A DNA stretch of 17,102 bases, taken from the NCBI GenBank assembly GCA_964370825.1, contig CAYJKY010000055.1, positions 1 to 17,102 on the forward strand. The letters are read 5' to 3'. Origin of the DNA: CAYJBH01 sp964370825 (lineage in GTDB: Bacteria > Bacillota > Clostridia > Oscillospirales > Ruminococcaceae). The position numbers and the translations under genes were made by a program. Each line of letters opens with the position of its first letter. The stretch's first letter is position 1. Positions 1 to 7,416 of this stretch are shown in pieces. The notes under the pieces were generated by a model. That model did no database searches, was not told the origin of the DNA, and saw only the letters and a list, made by a program, of their open reading frames with translations.

Positions 1-89
1 TGGCGGAGAAGGTGGGATTCGAACCCACGTGCCCGTGAAGGCAACCGCATTTCGAGTGCGGCTCGTTATGACCACTTCGATACTTCTCC
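1..89 (-). tRNA. tRNA-Ser (anticodon CGA)
   Basis: Read on the minus strand, this folds as a class II tRNA. The acceptor arm GGAGAAG pairs with CTTCTCC and is followed by discriminator G and an encoded CCA at the window edge. The anticodon stem CCGCA/TGCGG encloses the loop CTCGAAA, giving anticodon CGA, which reads the serine codon UCG. A long variable arm (TTGCCTTCACGGGCA region) and the T-loop GGTTCGAATCC complete the serine-type structure. What lies downstream is outside the window, so use of the 3' end as an attachment site cannot be judged. Confidence 0.96.
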
Positions 90-247
90 AGGTATCTTAA
101 ATCGGTTTTCCAATAAACTAAGCGAACATTAATCAATCTGTAAATTTTTGAGATAAATGAGAGTAAACCGTGGACCTTAGTGTAATGCTGTGTAGATGAA
201 TGTTCAAGTTGTTTTATATTGTGCCCATGTGGGAGATTTCTTCCTGT

Positions 248-276
248 ATTATACCTTAAAGATTCAATAAATGCAA
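248..276 (-). promoter_or_regulatory. Putative promoter of the tRNA-Ser gene
   Basis: On the minus strand TTGCAT (271-276) is followed after 17 bp by a perfect TATAAT (248-253), reading toward the tRNA. This would leave a 5' leader of about 150 nt, long for a tRNA. I see no other gene in that leader and nothing else in 90-394 apart from this promoter and the hairpin at 321-350. Confidence 0.4.
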
Positions 277-320
277 CCCTAAATTAACAAATATAATTTG
301 AAAATTTAATAAAATACACA

Positions 321-350
321 TTGCGGCAAGAAAAGATTTTATTGCCGCAA
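321..350 (-). terminator. Hairpin downstream of the permease gene, probable terminator
   Basis: Perfect 9-bp arms TTGCGGCAA and TTGCCGCAA enclose a 12-nt loop, 45 nt beyond the stop codon of the minus-strand permease. On the minus strand the hairpin is followed by a T-rich but interrupted tract (TGTGTATTTTATT). The position fits a terminator for the repressor-permease transcript. The imperfect U-tract keeps this moderate. Confidence 0.5.
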
Positions 351-394
351 AAAATGTAACATGATCTTGAAAGAAATTAAGTGCTTTTATTATT

Positions 395-1501
395 TTAGTT
401 GTCTGAATGAGAACAACAAATTGATTTACGCTTTTGGGGAATAATTTTCTTGATTAGACTTTTTAAAACTAAAGCTCCAAATATTACTGCAACCACAATC
501 ATATAAAACGGTATCTCGTGCTCGTGTGAGTTCTCAATAATGTTTGTGATGCCACTATATCCTGAGATATCAATAATATAGTCTAGTGCGAACCCGAAGA
601 GTATAGAGCACACGGCAGCACAAGCCAAATATATCGCAAGAACTTTTTTTCCTAAGGTTTTTCCGAGTATAGCTAAAGACGCAATATTTGTTACCGGCCC
701 AGCAAATAAAAACACAAACGCAGCACCCGGTGAAATTCCTTTTACCATAAGCGAAAGTGCTATGGGAATTGATGCTGTTGAACAAATGTACATGGGTATT
801 CCAATTACAAGCATTACTAACATACTTAAAAGCGGATTTGAAAAGCTTGACAGCCACTCCTGTGGAACAAATGTGCTGATAAGGGCGGCTATAAGCAAGC
901 CTATTACAAAATGAACTGCTATTTCATCTAAAAACTCCCCAAATGCATATGTGAAAACACTTTTTATTTTTACTACAAGTGTCGATTTGGTTTCAATTGT
1001 AGATTCATGCGAACAATCGCATGCAGAAACCTCAGGCGCAGAGTCATTCTCGTGAGAGCAATCACAACTTGTTTTCGAACCTGAATAATCTGTCTTATCA
1101 TTTTTGCATAGAATGTTTGTGACAACTCCCGAAACAATTCCCGAGATAAATGCAGCTACAGCCCTATATACGGCAAATAATGGCCCCATAAGTCCGTAGG
1201 AGGCGATGATGCTGTCCACACCCGTCTGTGGAGTTGAAGTTAAAAAACTGACAACCGCACCTTTCGAAGCACCGCTTTTTCCTAAATACATTGCTGTTGG
1301 AACAACGCCGCAGGAGCAAAGAGGAAGAGGTACACCTAGCACAGATGCTTTCACAACCGAGGAGGTTGACTTCTTTCCTATGTGCTTGAGGATAGCGTCC
1401 TTATTTACAAATGCGTGCAATATGCCTGTAAAAAGCAAGCCTATTACAATGTAAAACGACATATCAACAAATAGTTCCCAAAGATTGTGTAAATACTCCA
1501 T
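395..1501 (-). CDS. Permease of the ArsP_1/SO_0444 family, probable zinc/copper or metalloid efflux
   Basis: A 368-residue integral membrane protein that probably exports a thiophilic metal ion or metalloid. It has two hydrophobic halves (about residues 10-130 and 185-350). Each carries a family-type motif: LCSCG (C62, C64) with STPQTG (89-94) in the first, and ICSTASIPIA (C240) with GPVTN in the second. The loop between the halves contains the motif CDCSHE twice (146-151 and 161-166), and the C-terminus ends in CCSHSDN (C362, C363, H365), so metal-binding Cys/His clusters are obvious. The gene starts 1 nt after the stop of the ArsR-type repressor, with its GGGGG ribosome site inside the end of that gene, so the two are co-transcribed and probably translationally coupled. 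The repressor's intact zinc-type site favours Zn (or Co/Cu) over arsenic as substrate; that is inference. Confidence 0.85.
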   Translation of the reverse strand: MEYLHNLWELFVDMSFYIVIGLLFTGILHAFVNKDAILKHIGKKSTSSVVKASVLGVPLPLCSCGVVPTAMYLGKSGASKGAVVSFLTSTPQTGVDSIIASYGLMGPLFAVYRAVAAFISGIVSGVVTNILCKNDKTDYSGSKTSCDCSHENDSAPEVSACDCSHESTIETKSTLVVKIKSVFTYAFGEFLDEIAVHFVIGLLIAALISTFVPQEWLSSFSNPLLSMLVMLVIGIPMYICSTASIPIALSLMVKGISPGAAFVFLFAGPVTNIASLAILGKTLGKKVLAIYLACAAVCSILFGFALDYIIDISGYSGITNIIENSHEHEIPFYMIVVAVIFGALVLKSLIKKIIPQKRKSICCSHSDN

Positions 1502-1502
1502 A

Positions 1503-1844
1503 TTATCCCCCTGATTTATGGTTTAGATGGCTGATTCCGATGTTTAAAATATCTTGGATATGCTCATCGTCTAAGCTGTAATAAATGTTGTTTTTATCTT
1601 TTCTGATTTTTACAATGTTGTTTAGTTTTAGTAGTTTAAGTTGATTTGAAACTCTTGGCTGTGAAACCTCGAGCAAAATTGCTAAATCCTTTACGCATAT
1701 TTCGTTGTGCAGCATAGCAAGCAAAATTTTTATTCGAATAGGTTCGCTGAATGTTTTAAAGAAAAATGATAAATTTTCCGTAACTTCCTCATTTGATATC
1801 AACTCTATTACCTTTTCTGGTGTTTTACAACATAAATCACTCAT
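1503..1844 (-). CDS. ArsR/SmtB-family metal-responsive repressor
   Basis: A 113-residue winged-helix repressor expected to leave its operator on binding metal. I chose the ATG at 1844, with GAGG 7 nt upstream, over the in-frame TTG two codons earlier. The recognition helix region reads VSQPRVSNQLKLL (61-73), followed by a beta-wing around KIRKDKNNIYYSL. Two sensor sites can be read. The alpha5 site is complete, D93-x-H95-x10-H106-x-x-H109, the pattern of CzrA/SmtB zinc sensors. The alpha3N site of CadC type is only partial: the N-terminal pair C5-C6 and C50 in EICVKDL, where CadC has a second Cys at the position of the Lys. Zinc or cobalt sensing is therefore more likely than Cd/Pb. It sits directly ahead of the efflux permease. 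Confidence 0.9.
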   Translation of the reverse strand: MSDLCCKTPEKVIELISNEEVTENLSFFFKTFSEPIRIKILLAMLHNEICVKDLAILLEVSQPRVSNQLKLLKLNNIVKIRKDKNNIYYSLDDEHIQDILNIGISHLNHKSGG

Positions 1845-1862
1845 ATACAAACCTCGTTAATA

Positions 1863-1920
1863 ATTATATAATTATATAATGATATAGTTATATAATATAC
1901 TATAACCTAATGCTTGTCAA
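1863..1920 (-). promoter_or_regulatory. Promoter and palindromic operator of the arsR-type/permease operon
   Basis: On the minus strand a perfect TTGACA (1915-1920), a 17-bp spacer and TATTAT (1892-1897) form a strong promoter. Starting about 12 bp downstream of the -10, positions 1863-1880 are a perfect 18-bp palindrome built of ATTATATAA half-sites. A degenerate second copy lies between it and the -10. AT-rich inverted repeats over the transcription start are typical ArsR-family operators, so autorepression is likely. Confidence 0.7.
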
Positions 1921-1971
1921 GTGCTTTTAACATATTATTTATAATTTTGAATGTATGTGAAACGAAAAATC

Positions 1972-2027
1972 TTGACTTTTTTGACTTATTGATGTAGTAT
2001 TGAAATTAAGTTAGCATCTGCTAACTT
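1972..2027 (+). promoter_or_regulatory. Flavodoxin promoter with inverted-repeat operator
   Basis: TTGACT (1972-1977), a 17-bp spacer and TAGTAT (1995-2000) form the promoter. A perfect inverted repeat with 8-bp arms, AAGTTAGC-ATCT-GCTAACTT (2008-2027), begins at about the expected +1. A repressor bound there would block initiation. The TTAGC/GCTAA half-sites recall iron-box operators of metalloregulators such as the DtxR group, and flavodoxins are classically made under iron limitation, but the regulator is not identified. Confidence 0.6.
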
Positions 2028-2051
2028 ACAATGTGATAATGAAGTCTAACT

Positions 2052-2471
2052 ATGAGCGAGGTAGTGATAATATATTGGACTTCAACCGGAAATACTGAAA
2101 TAATGGCTAATAAAATATTTGAAGGAGCAAAGGAGTCATGCAATGATACAAATATTTTTACTTGTGCTGATTTTGATGTTTCAACGGTAAAGGATTATGA
2201 TGCTGTTATTTTAGGCTGCCCCGCTTGTGGTAGCGAGGAGCTTGATGATAATGTATTTATGCCTATGTTTGAAAGTATTAAAGAAGATTTAGCCGGCAAA
2301 AAGGTAGGTCTGCTCGGCTCATACGGTTGGGGCGGGGGAGACTATATGTTCACTTTTAAAGAGGAATGTGAAAATAGCGGTATATCGGTAATAGGAGATC
2401 CTATACTCGCAGAAAACACACCGGATACAGAAGCTTTAGAGCTCTGTATAAATTTTGGGCAAACATTATAA
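2052..2471 (+). CDS. Short-chain flavodoxin
   Basis: A 139-residue FMN-binding electron carrier, the usual size of a short-chain flavodoxin. It can replace ferredoxin as a low-potential one-electron carrier in the cytoplasm. The phosphate-binding loop T10-S-T-G-N-T-E16 follows strand 1 (VVIIYW). The two loops flanking the isoalloxazine ring are GCPACGSEELDD (from residue 55, with C56 and C59) and GSYGWGGGDYM (89-99). There is no good Shine-Dalgarno site before the ATG; the leader only offers GATAATGAAG. The gene is monocistronic, divergent from the repressor operon and preceded by its own operator-like repeat, suggesting metal- or redox-controlled expression. Confidence 0.92.
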   Translation: MSEVVIIYWTSTGNTEIMANKIFEGAKESCNDTNIFTCADFDVSTVKDYDAVILGCPACGSEELDDNVFMPMFESIKEDLAGKKVGLLGSYGWGGGDYMFTFKEECENSGISVIGDPILAENTPDTEALELCINFGQTL

Positions 2472-2839
2472 CGAAAGAGTATGCTGAACAATGCTTTGGT
2501 AAATAGTCTGTTTTTCGTCTAACCAGCGGAATTTCCTTTTGTTTGCTCGAAAGAGTTTGTAGATTTTACAGACAAATGCGAAGTGTTAAAACCTTGCAAT
2601 TTTTTGCAGAGCATGGTGATGAGGATTACCTTGCAAAATGGAAAACGGGCGAGAAAACATTGGAAATAATCCTTTGCTTGGTTGGGGGTTACATAGAATA
2701 ATAAATCAAACAAACGGCGGAGTTTTCTGCCATTTTTATCATGGGCGAAAATAGAAAGACAAATTATAGATGAGGTGGGTAGCACGAAAGACTATCTTTG
2801 TATCAAATGTTGCCTACACTGCAAAATTAGATGATTAAG
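2472..2839. other. Gene-poor stretch with no supported gene
   Basis: About 370 bp between the flavodoxin and the next promoter. Short open frames exist: on the plus strand 2576-2701 (41 codons, starting MRSVKTLQFF) and a 38-codon frame starting inside it (MENGRENIGN). There is also an 88-codon antisense frame. None has a clear ribosome site or a family motif I recognise. The stretch could hold a decayed gene, but nothing in it can be assigned. Confidence 0.4.
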
Positions 2840-2851
2840 TTGACAAATTGC

Positions 2852-2879
2852 TTGACTGTTTTATTTATATATGTATAAT
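2852..2879 (+). promoter_or_regulatory. Promoter of the dockerin-SGNH gene
   Basis: TTGACT (2852-2857) and a perfect TATAAT (2874-2879) are 16 bp apart; a second hexamer TTGACA lies at 2840-2845. This places the transcription start near 2886, downstream of the first in-frame ATG at 2871. It thus supports the later translation start at 2928. Confidence 0.6.
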
Positions 2880-2927
2880 TATATTGAGTTTCTACTTGAT
2901 GATGAAAAACAAATGGAGAGTTGTTAT

Positions 2928-4295
2928 ATGGTTGTCCCCATGAAAAAATTAATTATTCGAGCCATTATATTTACTTTGGTTATGGCTGTTATTATTAGCA
3001 TTATGCAATCTCCGAATACTGTGAGTGCGGCAGAGGAAAGCAATGTAACATTTCCCGAGTTAGCAGGGAAAAAAGTTTCCATTTTAGGTGACTCTCTCAC
3101 CTCCTACAGAGGAACAGCCTCCAACGGCACCCAAAGCACTGATCACACCAGCAAGTTTAATTACTACATCGGCACATATCCGAACGAGAGGAGCGGTGTT
3201 ACATCTATAAATCAAATGTTTTATGGAAAGTTTTTTGAAGAAAATGATATGGAATTGTACGTGAATAATTCCATCGGTGGAACCGGAGTTACTATTAACT
3301 ACACACCGGTACTTAATGAGAATATAACCTTTTTAGGTGGCACAGAAAGTCAAAACAGAATTTTAGGACTTTGGGATTACGATGCAAACGGCGATAGAGT
3401 GGATCCTGATATTATTATTGTATCCGGCTCGGGTAACGACTTTGACCTTGCTCCTTTAGGTGATTGGGACGGCGACATAGAGGCACTTGATGCGACAAGC
3501 CATCCCGCTACATTTAAGGCAGCCTATGCAGTACTATTGAAACGGTTGCAGGCAGAATATCCAAACGCTGATATTTGGTGTATAACACTACAGTCATTTT
3601 CTGATGTGATATCTAATCCTGCAACTCAATATCCTGATAAAAATGAATTCGGTGACACACTGCTGACATATAATCAAGGGATAAGGGATGTTGCAAAAGC
3701 TTATGGAGCTTATGTGCTTGACCTGGAAATTGCCGTTACTCCTGAGCAATACCAAACGCATAAATATGATAATATTCACCCTAACTTACTTGGCCATGAG
3801 GCTATGTATGAGCAGATGGTGAAAGATTTTTCCAAAGTATACACAGCAGTAGAAAAAAATCCGGATGCCGTTATTTCATCACTCGAAATAACAAAAGCAC
3901 CCGATAAAATCGAGTACTTTCGAGGGGATGATTTTGATTCTACAGGTATGGTTGTTCGGGCAATCTATAGCGATGCCACAACAAACGAAAATTTTACCGA
4001 ATATAGAATAGTGAGCGGAACTGATCTTAAAGTTGAAGATACACAGGTTACGATTATGGCGAATGATAGCAATATCAGCACTACTCAAGCGATTACGGTA
4101 AAGGAGAAACCGACTCAAACGCTCGGTGATGTGAACTATGATGGAAAAGTTGACGTTGACGACATAGTAACGGTTGTTACAAACGGCATATACAATTCAA
4201 ACGTTTCAACAGGCCATGTCGCAGACATAAACATGGATAATAAAGTGAATTTTTTAGACATTTCATTATTAAGAAATATCGTCAAAAGTTCTTGA
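2928..4295 (+). CDS. Secreted SGNH hydrolase (esterase-like) with Ig-like module and type I dockerin
   Basis: A 455-residue multimodular exported enzyme. I chose the ATG at 2928, with GGAGAG 7 nt upstream; the earlier in-frame ATG at 2871 overlaps the promoter. Residues 1-34 are a signal peptide (MKK start, hydrophobic core, VSA cleavage region). The catalytic module (about 40-310) shows SGNH blocks: GDS with nucleophile S56, a glycine block near NNSIGGTG, GSGND (N170) and DNIH (D281, H284). Such enzymes often remove acetyl or other acyl groups from plant polysaccharides. Residues about 317-393 look like a bacterial Ig-like (Big_3-type) domain. The C-terminus (399-455) is a dockerin with two calcium loops: D401-x-N403-x-D405-G ending D412, and D433-x-N435-x-D437 ending D444. 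It should therefore dock on a cohesin, in a cellulosome or at the cell surface. No cohesin gene is in the window. The acyl substrate is unknown. Confidence 0.88.
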   Translation: MVVPMKKLIIRAIIFTLVMAVIISIMQSPNTVSAAEESNVTFPELAGKKVSILGDSLTSYRGTASNGTQSTDHTSKFNYYIGTYPNERSGVTSINQMFYGKFFEENDMELYVNNSIGGTGVTINYTPVLNENITFLGGTESQNRILGLWDYDANGDRVDPDIIIVSGSGNDFDLAPLGDWDGDIEALDATSHPATFKAAYAVLLKRLQAEYPNADIWCITLQSFSDVISNPATQYPDKNEFGDTLLTYNQGIRDVAKAYGAYVLDLEIAVTPEQYQTHKYDNIHPNLLGHEAMYEQMVKDFSKVYTAVEKNPDAVISSLEITKAPDKIEYFRGDDFDSTGMVVRAIYSDATTNENFTEYRIVSGTDLKVEDTQVTIMANDSNISTTQAITVKEKPTQTLGDVNYDGKVDVDDIVTVVTNGIYNSNVSTGHVADINMDNKVNFLDISLLRNIVKSS

Positions 4296-4398
4296 AAATT
4301 CTTTTCTCATGCTATCAACTGCGCGTAGAAGATATCCTTTTGTTATGTAATAATTAGTGGGCGAATCATGTTCCTTTGCTACAACATGCAAAACAAAA

Positions 4399-5508
4399 TT
4401 AATGCTGTTCTTTTGCCTGTAACTTTTTACATGCGTAGTAGACATTGGTTGCACTTACAACATAGGTGTCGAGCTTTTGGTAGTTGTGGTTAATACACTC
4501 GAAAACTCCGGTGCTATTAAAATAATTTACGGCGTCTTTTAAAGTATTGGCGGCAAGTTTTTCATCGTATTCCACCAATGCATCATAAAACCAACCGGTT
4601 GCTGTAGCCCAAAAAGCACCGTTTTGATATTCCTCTTCCTTTACTTCTATAAAGGTTTTATCCCAGTAAACCCCTTTCGGCAGATGTCTTATTTGTCCAT
4701 GCATTACTATATCGTTGTAATTATCCGAAAGCCATTTTGCAATGGCTTCTTTTTGTGCTTTCGGCATGGGGAAATTTGTCGAAACAGCATAGCAGGATGC
4801 CCAAATATCGGTCCTTCTGCAATCCTCGGTAGCCGCAAGCAGCATTCCGTTTTCGGTAGAAAATATATCTAAAAAACTGTTTTCAATGAGTTCGCACCAA
4901 TTAATGTATTTAGTGTTGTCGAACTCATATTTTTCGAGAAGTTTTCCCAATATTCTCAGTGCACGATATACTATCAATGTCTCGATGGATAGATACCCTG
5001 TTTTACATATGGTGTCGGTAAAGCCGTATGGAGAATGTGGCTCTTTGGGGTTGTTGTAGACTATTCCATTTTCACCTACCGGTATTATATCCATGCCTTT
5101 GCACAGCGTATCCTTATATCGTATGAAGAAATCCTTCGCCTTCTCATCCTCTACACAGCTTAGATAACAGTCGACGGCGATGATAATAAATGGAGCGGTG
5201 TCAAGGTTTCGTTTAGCCGGAAAATTTCTATCGCCTGCAGTGTACCACACCTCACCGTTTGCGTCCACCCTGTCGGGAATCCAACCATCAGTGTCGGCGT
5301 GATCAAGTAGATATTTTATACAATCCTCGGCATCCAGAATAGGGAATAGGTCACCGGAGTACTCAAGCATGTATGCTAAATCTCTTGTCCAGAGTGCATT
5401 ATAGCTTGCCTTTCCGTCCGGAGTGTATATGTTTATTCCGGTTGTTGTTTTTGCGATAGACCCTTTAAGTATCCTGTCGGTAATCTTTTTAATACGACAA
5501 AAATCCAT
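4399..5508 (-). CDS. Six-hairpin (alpha/alpha)6 glycosidase-like protein, family not assigned
   Basis: A 369-residue cytoplasmic protein without signal peptide. It has the Trp- and Asp-rich motifs that recur around the barrel of six-hairpin glycosidases: LWTRD (39-43), DGWIPD (74-79), NLDTAPF (101-107), YGFTDT (161-166), RRTDIWAS (231-238) and YQNGAFWATATGW (294-306). Acidic residues in these motifs (D43, D79, D103, D165, D234) are candidate catalytic or binding groups; I cannot say which act. It is the last gene of the GH31 operon, 26 nt after the ThuA-like gene, with AGAGGAAG before its ATG, so it probably works on the same imported sugar as a hydrolase or a related enzyme. I could not place it in a specific GH family; GH100-, GH15- or debranching-type enzymes share the fold. 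It ends convergent with the SGNH gene. Confidence 0.7.
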   Translation of the reverse strand: MDFCRIKKITDRILKGSIAKTTTGINIYTPDGKASYNALWTRDLAYMLEYSGDLFPILDAEDCIKYLLDHADTDGWIPDRVDANGEVWYTAGDRNFPAKRNLDTAPFIIIAVDCYLSCVEDEKAKDFFIRYKDTLCKGMDIIPVGENGIVYNNPKEPHSPYGFTDTICKTGYLSIETLIVYRALRILGKLLEKYEFDNTKYINWCELIENSFLDIFSTENGMLLAATEDCRRTDIWASCYAVSTNFPMPKAQKEAIAKWLSDNYNDIVMHGQIRHLPKGVYWDKTFIEVKEEEYQNGAFWATATGWFYDALVEYDEKLAANTLKDAVNYFNSTGVFECINHNYQKLDTYVVSATNVYYACKKLQAKEQH

Positions 5509-5534
5509 TTTTCTTCCTCTTCCAGCAATGTTGT

Positions 5535-6302
5535 TTATATGTTTCCGTGAAGACCACCTATGTTTGAGAATCCCTCTTTAGCTTCAAACTCTACAATCGG
5601 CTTTGTGTTTCCGACCTCGGCAACAGGTGCATTTGTAGGTTTAGCCCATTTTACGGCATTTGAGATAACCTTTTGAATTTCGGTGTTATGGTATACCGGG
5701 AAAGCCTCATGACCCGGTCTGAAGTAAAATATTTTGCCCTTGCCTCTGCGCCAGGTACAGCCACTTCGAAATATCTCTCCACCCTCAAACCAGCTGATAA
5801 AAACCTGTTCGTCCGGTGTCGGAATAGCAAATGGTTCGCCGTACATCTCCTCGTGCTCGATTATAATCTTTTCGTTAACTCCGTCTACAATCGGATGTGA
5901 ATAGTCAATAACCCACAATATTTCTTTTTCTGCCGCCTCTCTCCATTTTAAGATATGACTGTCGGTGCCGAGCAGTTTGCGAAATATCTTAGATCCGTGC
6001 CCCGAATGTAGTACGATAAGCCCCATTCCGTTTTGCACCCTGTTGTACACACGATCAACAATCTCATTTTCAACCATATCATGTCTCATATGTCCCCACC
6101 ATATCAGAACATCGGTACTATCCAGTACCTCCTGTGTCAAACCGTGTTCCTCCTGTGCTAAGGTAGCCGTTTTTACGTTCATACCGTCTGTTGTTAAAAA
6201 GTCCGCAATACATCCATGTATTCCCTTGGGATATATTTCTGCGATCTCCTTAAATGTCACCTCGTGATAGTATTCGTTCCAAACCGTTACATTGATACTC
6301 AT
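5535..6302 (-). CDS. ThuA-like domain protein (trehalose-utilisation type)
   Basis: A 255-residue cytoplasmic protein matching the ThuA-like family, which has a class I glutamine-amidotransferase-like fold. Visible family signatures are WWGHMRHD (68-75), VLHSGHGSK (97-105), EHEEMYGEPF (149-158) and RPGHEAFPVYHN (195-206). These supply several conserved histidines (H71, H74, H99, H102, H198, H205) that could bind metal or act in catalysis. In Rhizobiales, thuA lies beside thuB, a Gfo/Idh/MocA enzyme, and the pair converts trehalose and similar disaccharides through 3-keto forms. Here the gene follows a Gfo/Idh/MocA gene by 10 nt, with AAAGGAG before its ATG, so the pairing is conserved. The reaction is not proven for this protein. 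Confidence 0.85.
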   Translation of the reverse strand: MSINVTVWNEYYHEVTFKEIAEIYPKGIHGCIADFLTTDGMNVKTATLAQEEHGLTQEVLDSTDVLIWWGHMRHDMVENEIVDRVYNRVQNGMGLIVLHSGHGSKIFRKLLGTDSHILKWREAAEKEILWVIDYSHPIVDGVNEKIIIEHEEMYGEPFAIPTPDEQVFISWFEGGEIFRSGCTWRRGKGKIFYFRPGHEAFPVYHNTEIQKVISNAVKWAKPTNAPVAEVGNTKPIVEFEAKEGFSNIGGLHGNI

Positions 6303-6312
6303 AATCTCTCCT

Positions 6313-7383
6313 TTATAAGTTTACCCATCTTTTTTCTTCGGCTGATTGCAAAACTGCATCTACAACATGCTGATTTCTCATACCATCGTATACATTCGCC
6401 GGCAGTTCATCTGAACAGTTGTTAAGTATGTCTGCAAAGCATTGCATCTGTTCAGTGTTGTATTCTGCGGGTATGTTGATTTGCGTGAACACATGCGATT
6501 TAGCCGCAATACTGCCCTCGCATACCTCTATGGTGTCTAATCCGCTGTCATTGTCATCCAACTTATACACGAGTGCACCTTTGCTACCGTACACCTCAAG
6601 CCTTTGATAGTTGCCTCTGCCAAAGGCAAAGCGTGTTATTGAAAATGTTGCCGAGGTGCTACCCTCCATCTCTGCCATATAGTTGCAAAAATCATCTACA
6701 TCAACATCTCCCTCACCACTACCATCTAAAAATTTTCTTTTTTTAATAATAGTACCTGTCTGTGAAACGACCGAAAGATATTCCTTGTCGGTAATAAACC
6801 TGACAAGATCCAATGCATGACAGCCTAAATCGCCCAAAGCGCCTGAGCCGGTTTTAGCTTTTTCCAATCTCCATATAAGCGGAACCTCATTATTAGGCAT
6901 TGCCCAGGATTGAAAATATTGCGAGTTAATATGGTATATATCGCCCAAAAATCCACTTGCAATTAAATCCTTGGCATATCTCGCGGCGGCCTTAAATCTG
7001 TAGGAAAAGCAGATCATATTTTTGACATCGTTTTTTATAGTCAGGTCATAAAGCAGGTCAGCTTCATTTTTGTTCAACGTAATGGGTTTTTCTAATGCAA
7101 ACGGTTTTTTTGCCTCTGCCGCCGCCATGGCTATACTAAAGTGTGCATCGTTTGGAGTGCAGATATCCACTGCATCCACATCATCACAGGAGATTAAGTC
7201 TTCATAATTTATAAAACAACGCGATTCATCAATGTTGAATTTTTTTGCTGTCTGCCTCAGTTTTTCTTCGTCTGTGTCACACAGTGCGACTAATTCTAAA
7301 TCCGGACTCTTTATTATTCCGACACTATGTATTGCATTAAAAATCCCGCCTAATCCTATCACACCTATACGAATTTTTTTCAT
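6313..7383 (-). CDS. Gfo/Idh/MocA-family NAD(P)-dependent oxidoreductase
   Basis: A 356-residue sugar dehydrogenase-like enzyme. I chose the ATG at 7383, which has AAAGGAG 7 nt upstream; the ATG two codons earlier is only 1 nt from it. The N-terminal Rossmann fold has GLGGIF (10-15). The EKP motif (98-100) contains the Lys that normally acts in catalysis. The C-terminal domain has GALGDLGCHALDL with D185 and H189, the usual Asp-xxx-His pair. Family members oxidise or reduce a ring or polyol hydroxyl, commonly at C3 of a sugar or C1/C2 of inositols. With GH31 upstream and ThuA downstream, oxidation of an imported glycoside to a 3-keto sugar is the best guess; inositol or simple aldose oxidation are alternatives. 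Confidence 0.9.
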   Translation of the reverse strand: MKKIRIGVIGLGGIFNAIHSVGIIKSPDLELVALCDTDEEKLRQTAKKFNIDESRCFINYEDLISCDDVDAVDICTPNDAHFSIAMAAAEAKKPFALEKPITLNKNEADLLYDLTIKNDVKNMICFSYRFKAAARYAKDLIASGFLGDIYHINSQYFQSWAMPNNEVPLIWRLEKAKTGSGALGDLGCHALDLVRFITDKEYLSVVSQTGTIIKKRKFLDGSGEGDVDVDDFCNYMAEMEGSTSATFSITRFAFGRGNYQRLEVYGSKGALVYKLDDNDSGLDTIEVCEGSIAAKSHVFTQINIPAEYNTEQMQCFADILNNCSDELPANVYDGMRNQHVVDAVLQSAEEKRWVNL

Positions 7384-7416
7384 TGCCATGCTCCTTTCTC
7401 GAAAAGTGGTATTAAT

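Noticed and set aside
146..247. A structured RNA or riboswitch in the long leader of the tRNA gene
   Set aside because: I found no stable stem or known aptamer motif there.
2519..2785. An 88-codon minus-strand frame between flavodoxin and the dockerin gene
   Set aside because: No ribosome site, no recognisable motif and a low-complexity composition; the plus strand of the same stretch reads equally well.
2871..2927. An earlier ATG for the SGNH-dockerin protein
   Set aside because: It would put 19 polar residues before the signal peptide, it overlaps the -10 hexamer, and the later ATG has the ribosome site.
4367..4389. Hairpin CATGTT/AACATG as a terminator for the convergent genes
   Set aside because: Only 6-bp arms, AT-rich, with no following T-run on either strand.
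4269..4454. A minus-strand frame of 61 codons spanning the gap between the two convergent genes
   Set aside because: It overlaps the ends of the dockerin gene (antisense) and of the six-hairpin gene (other frame) and has no ribosome site; best explained by chance.
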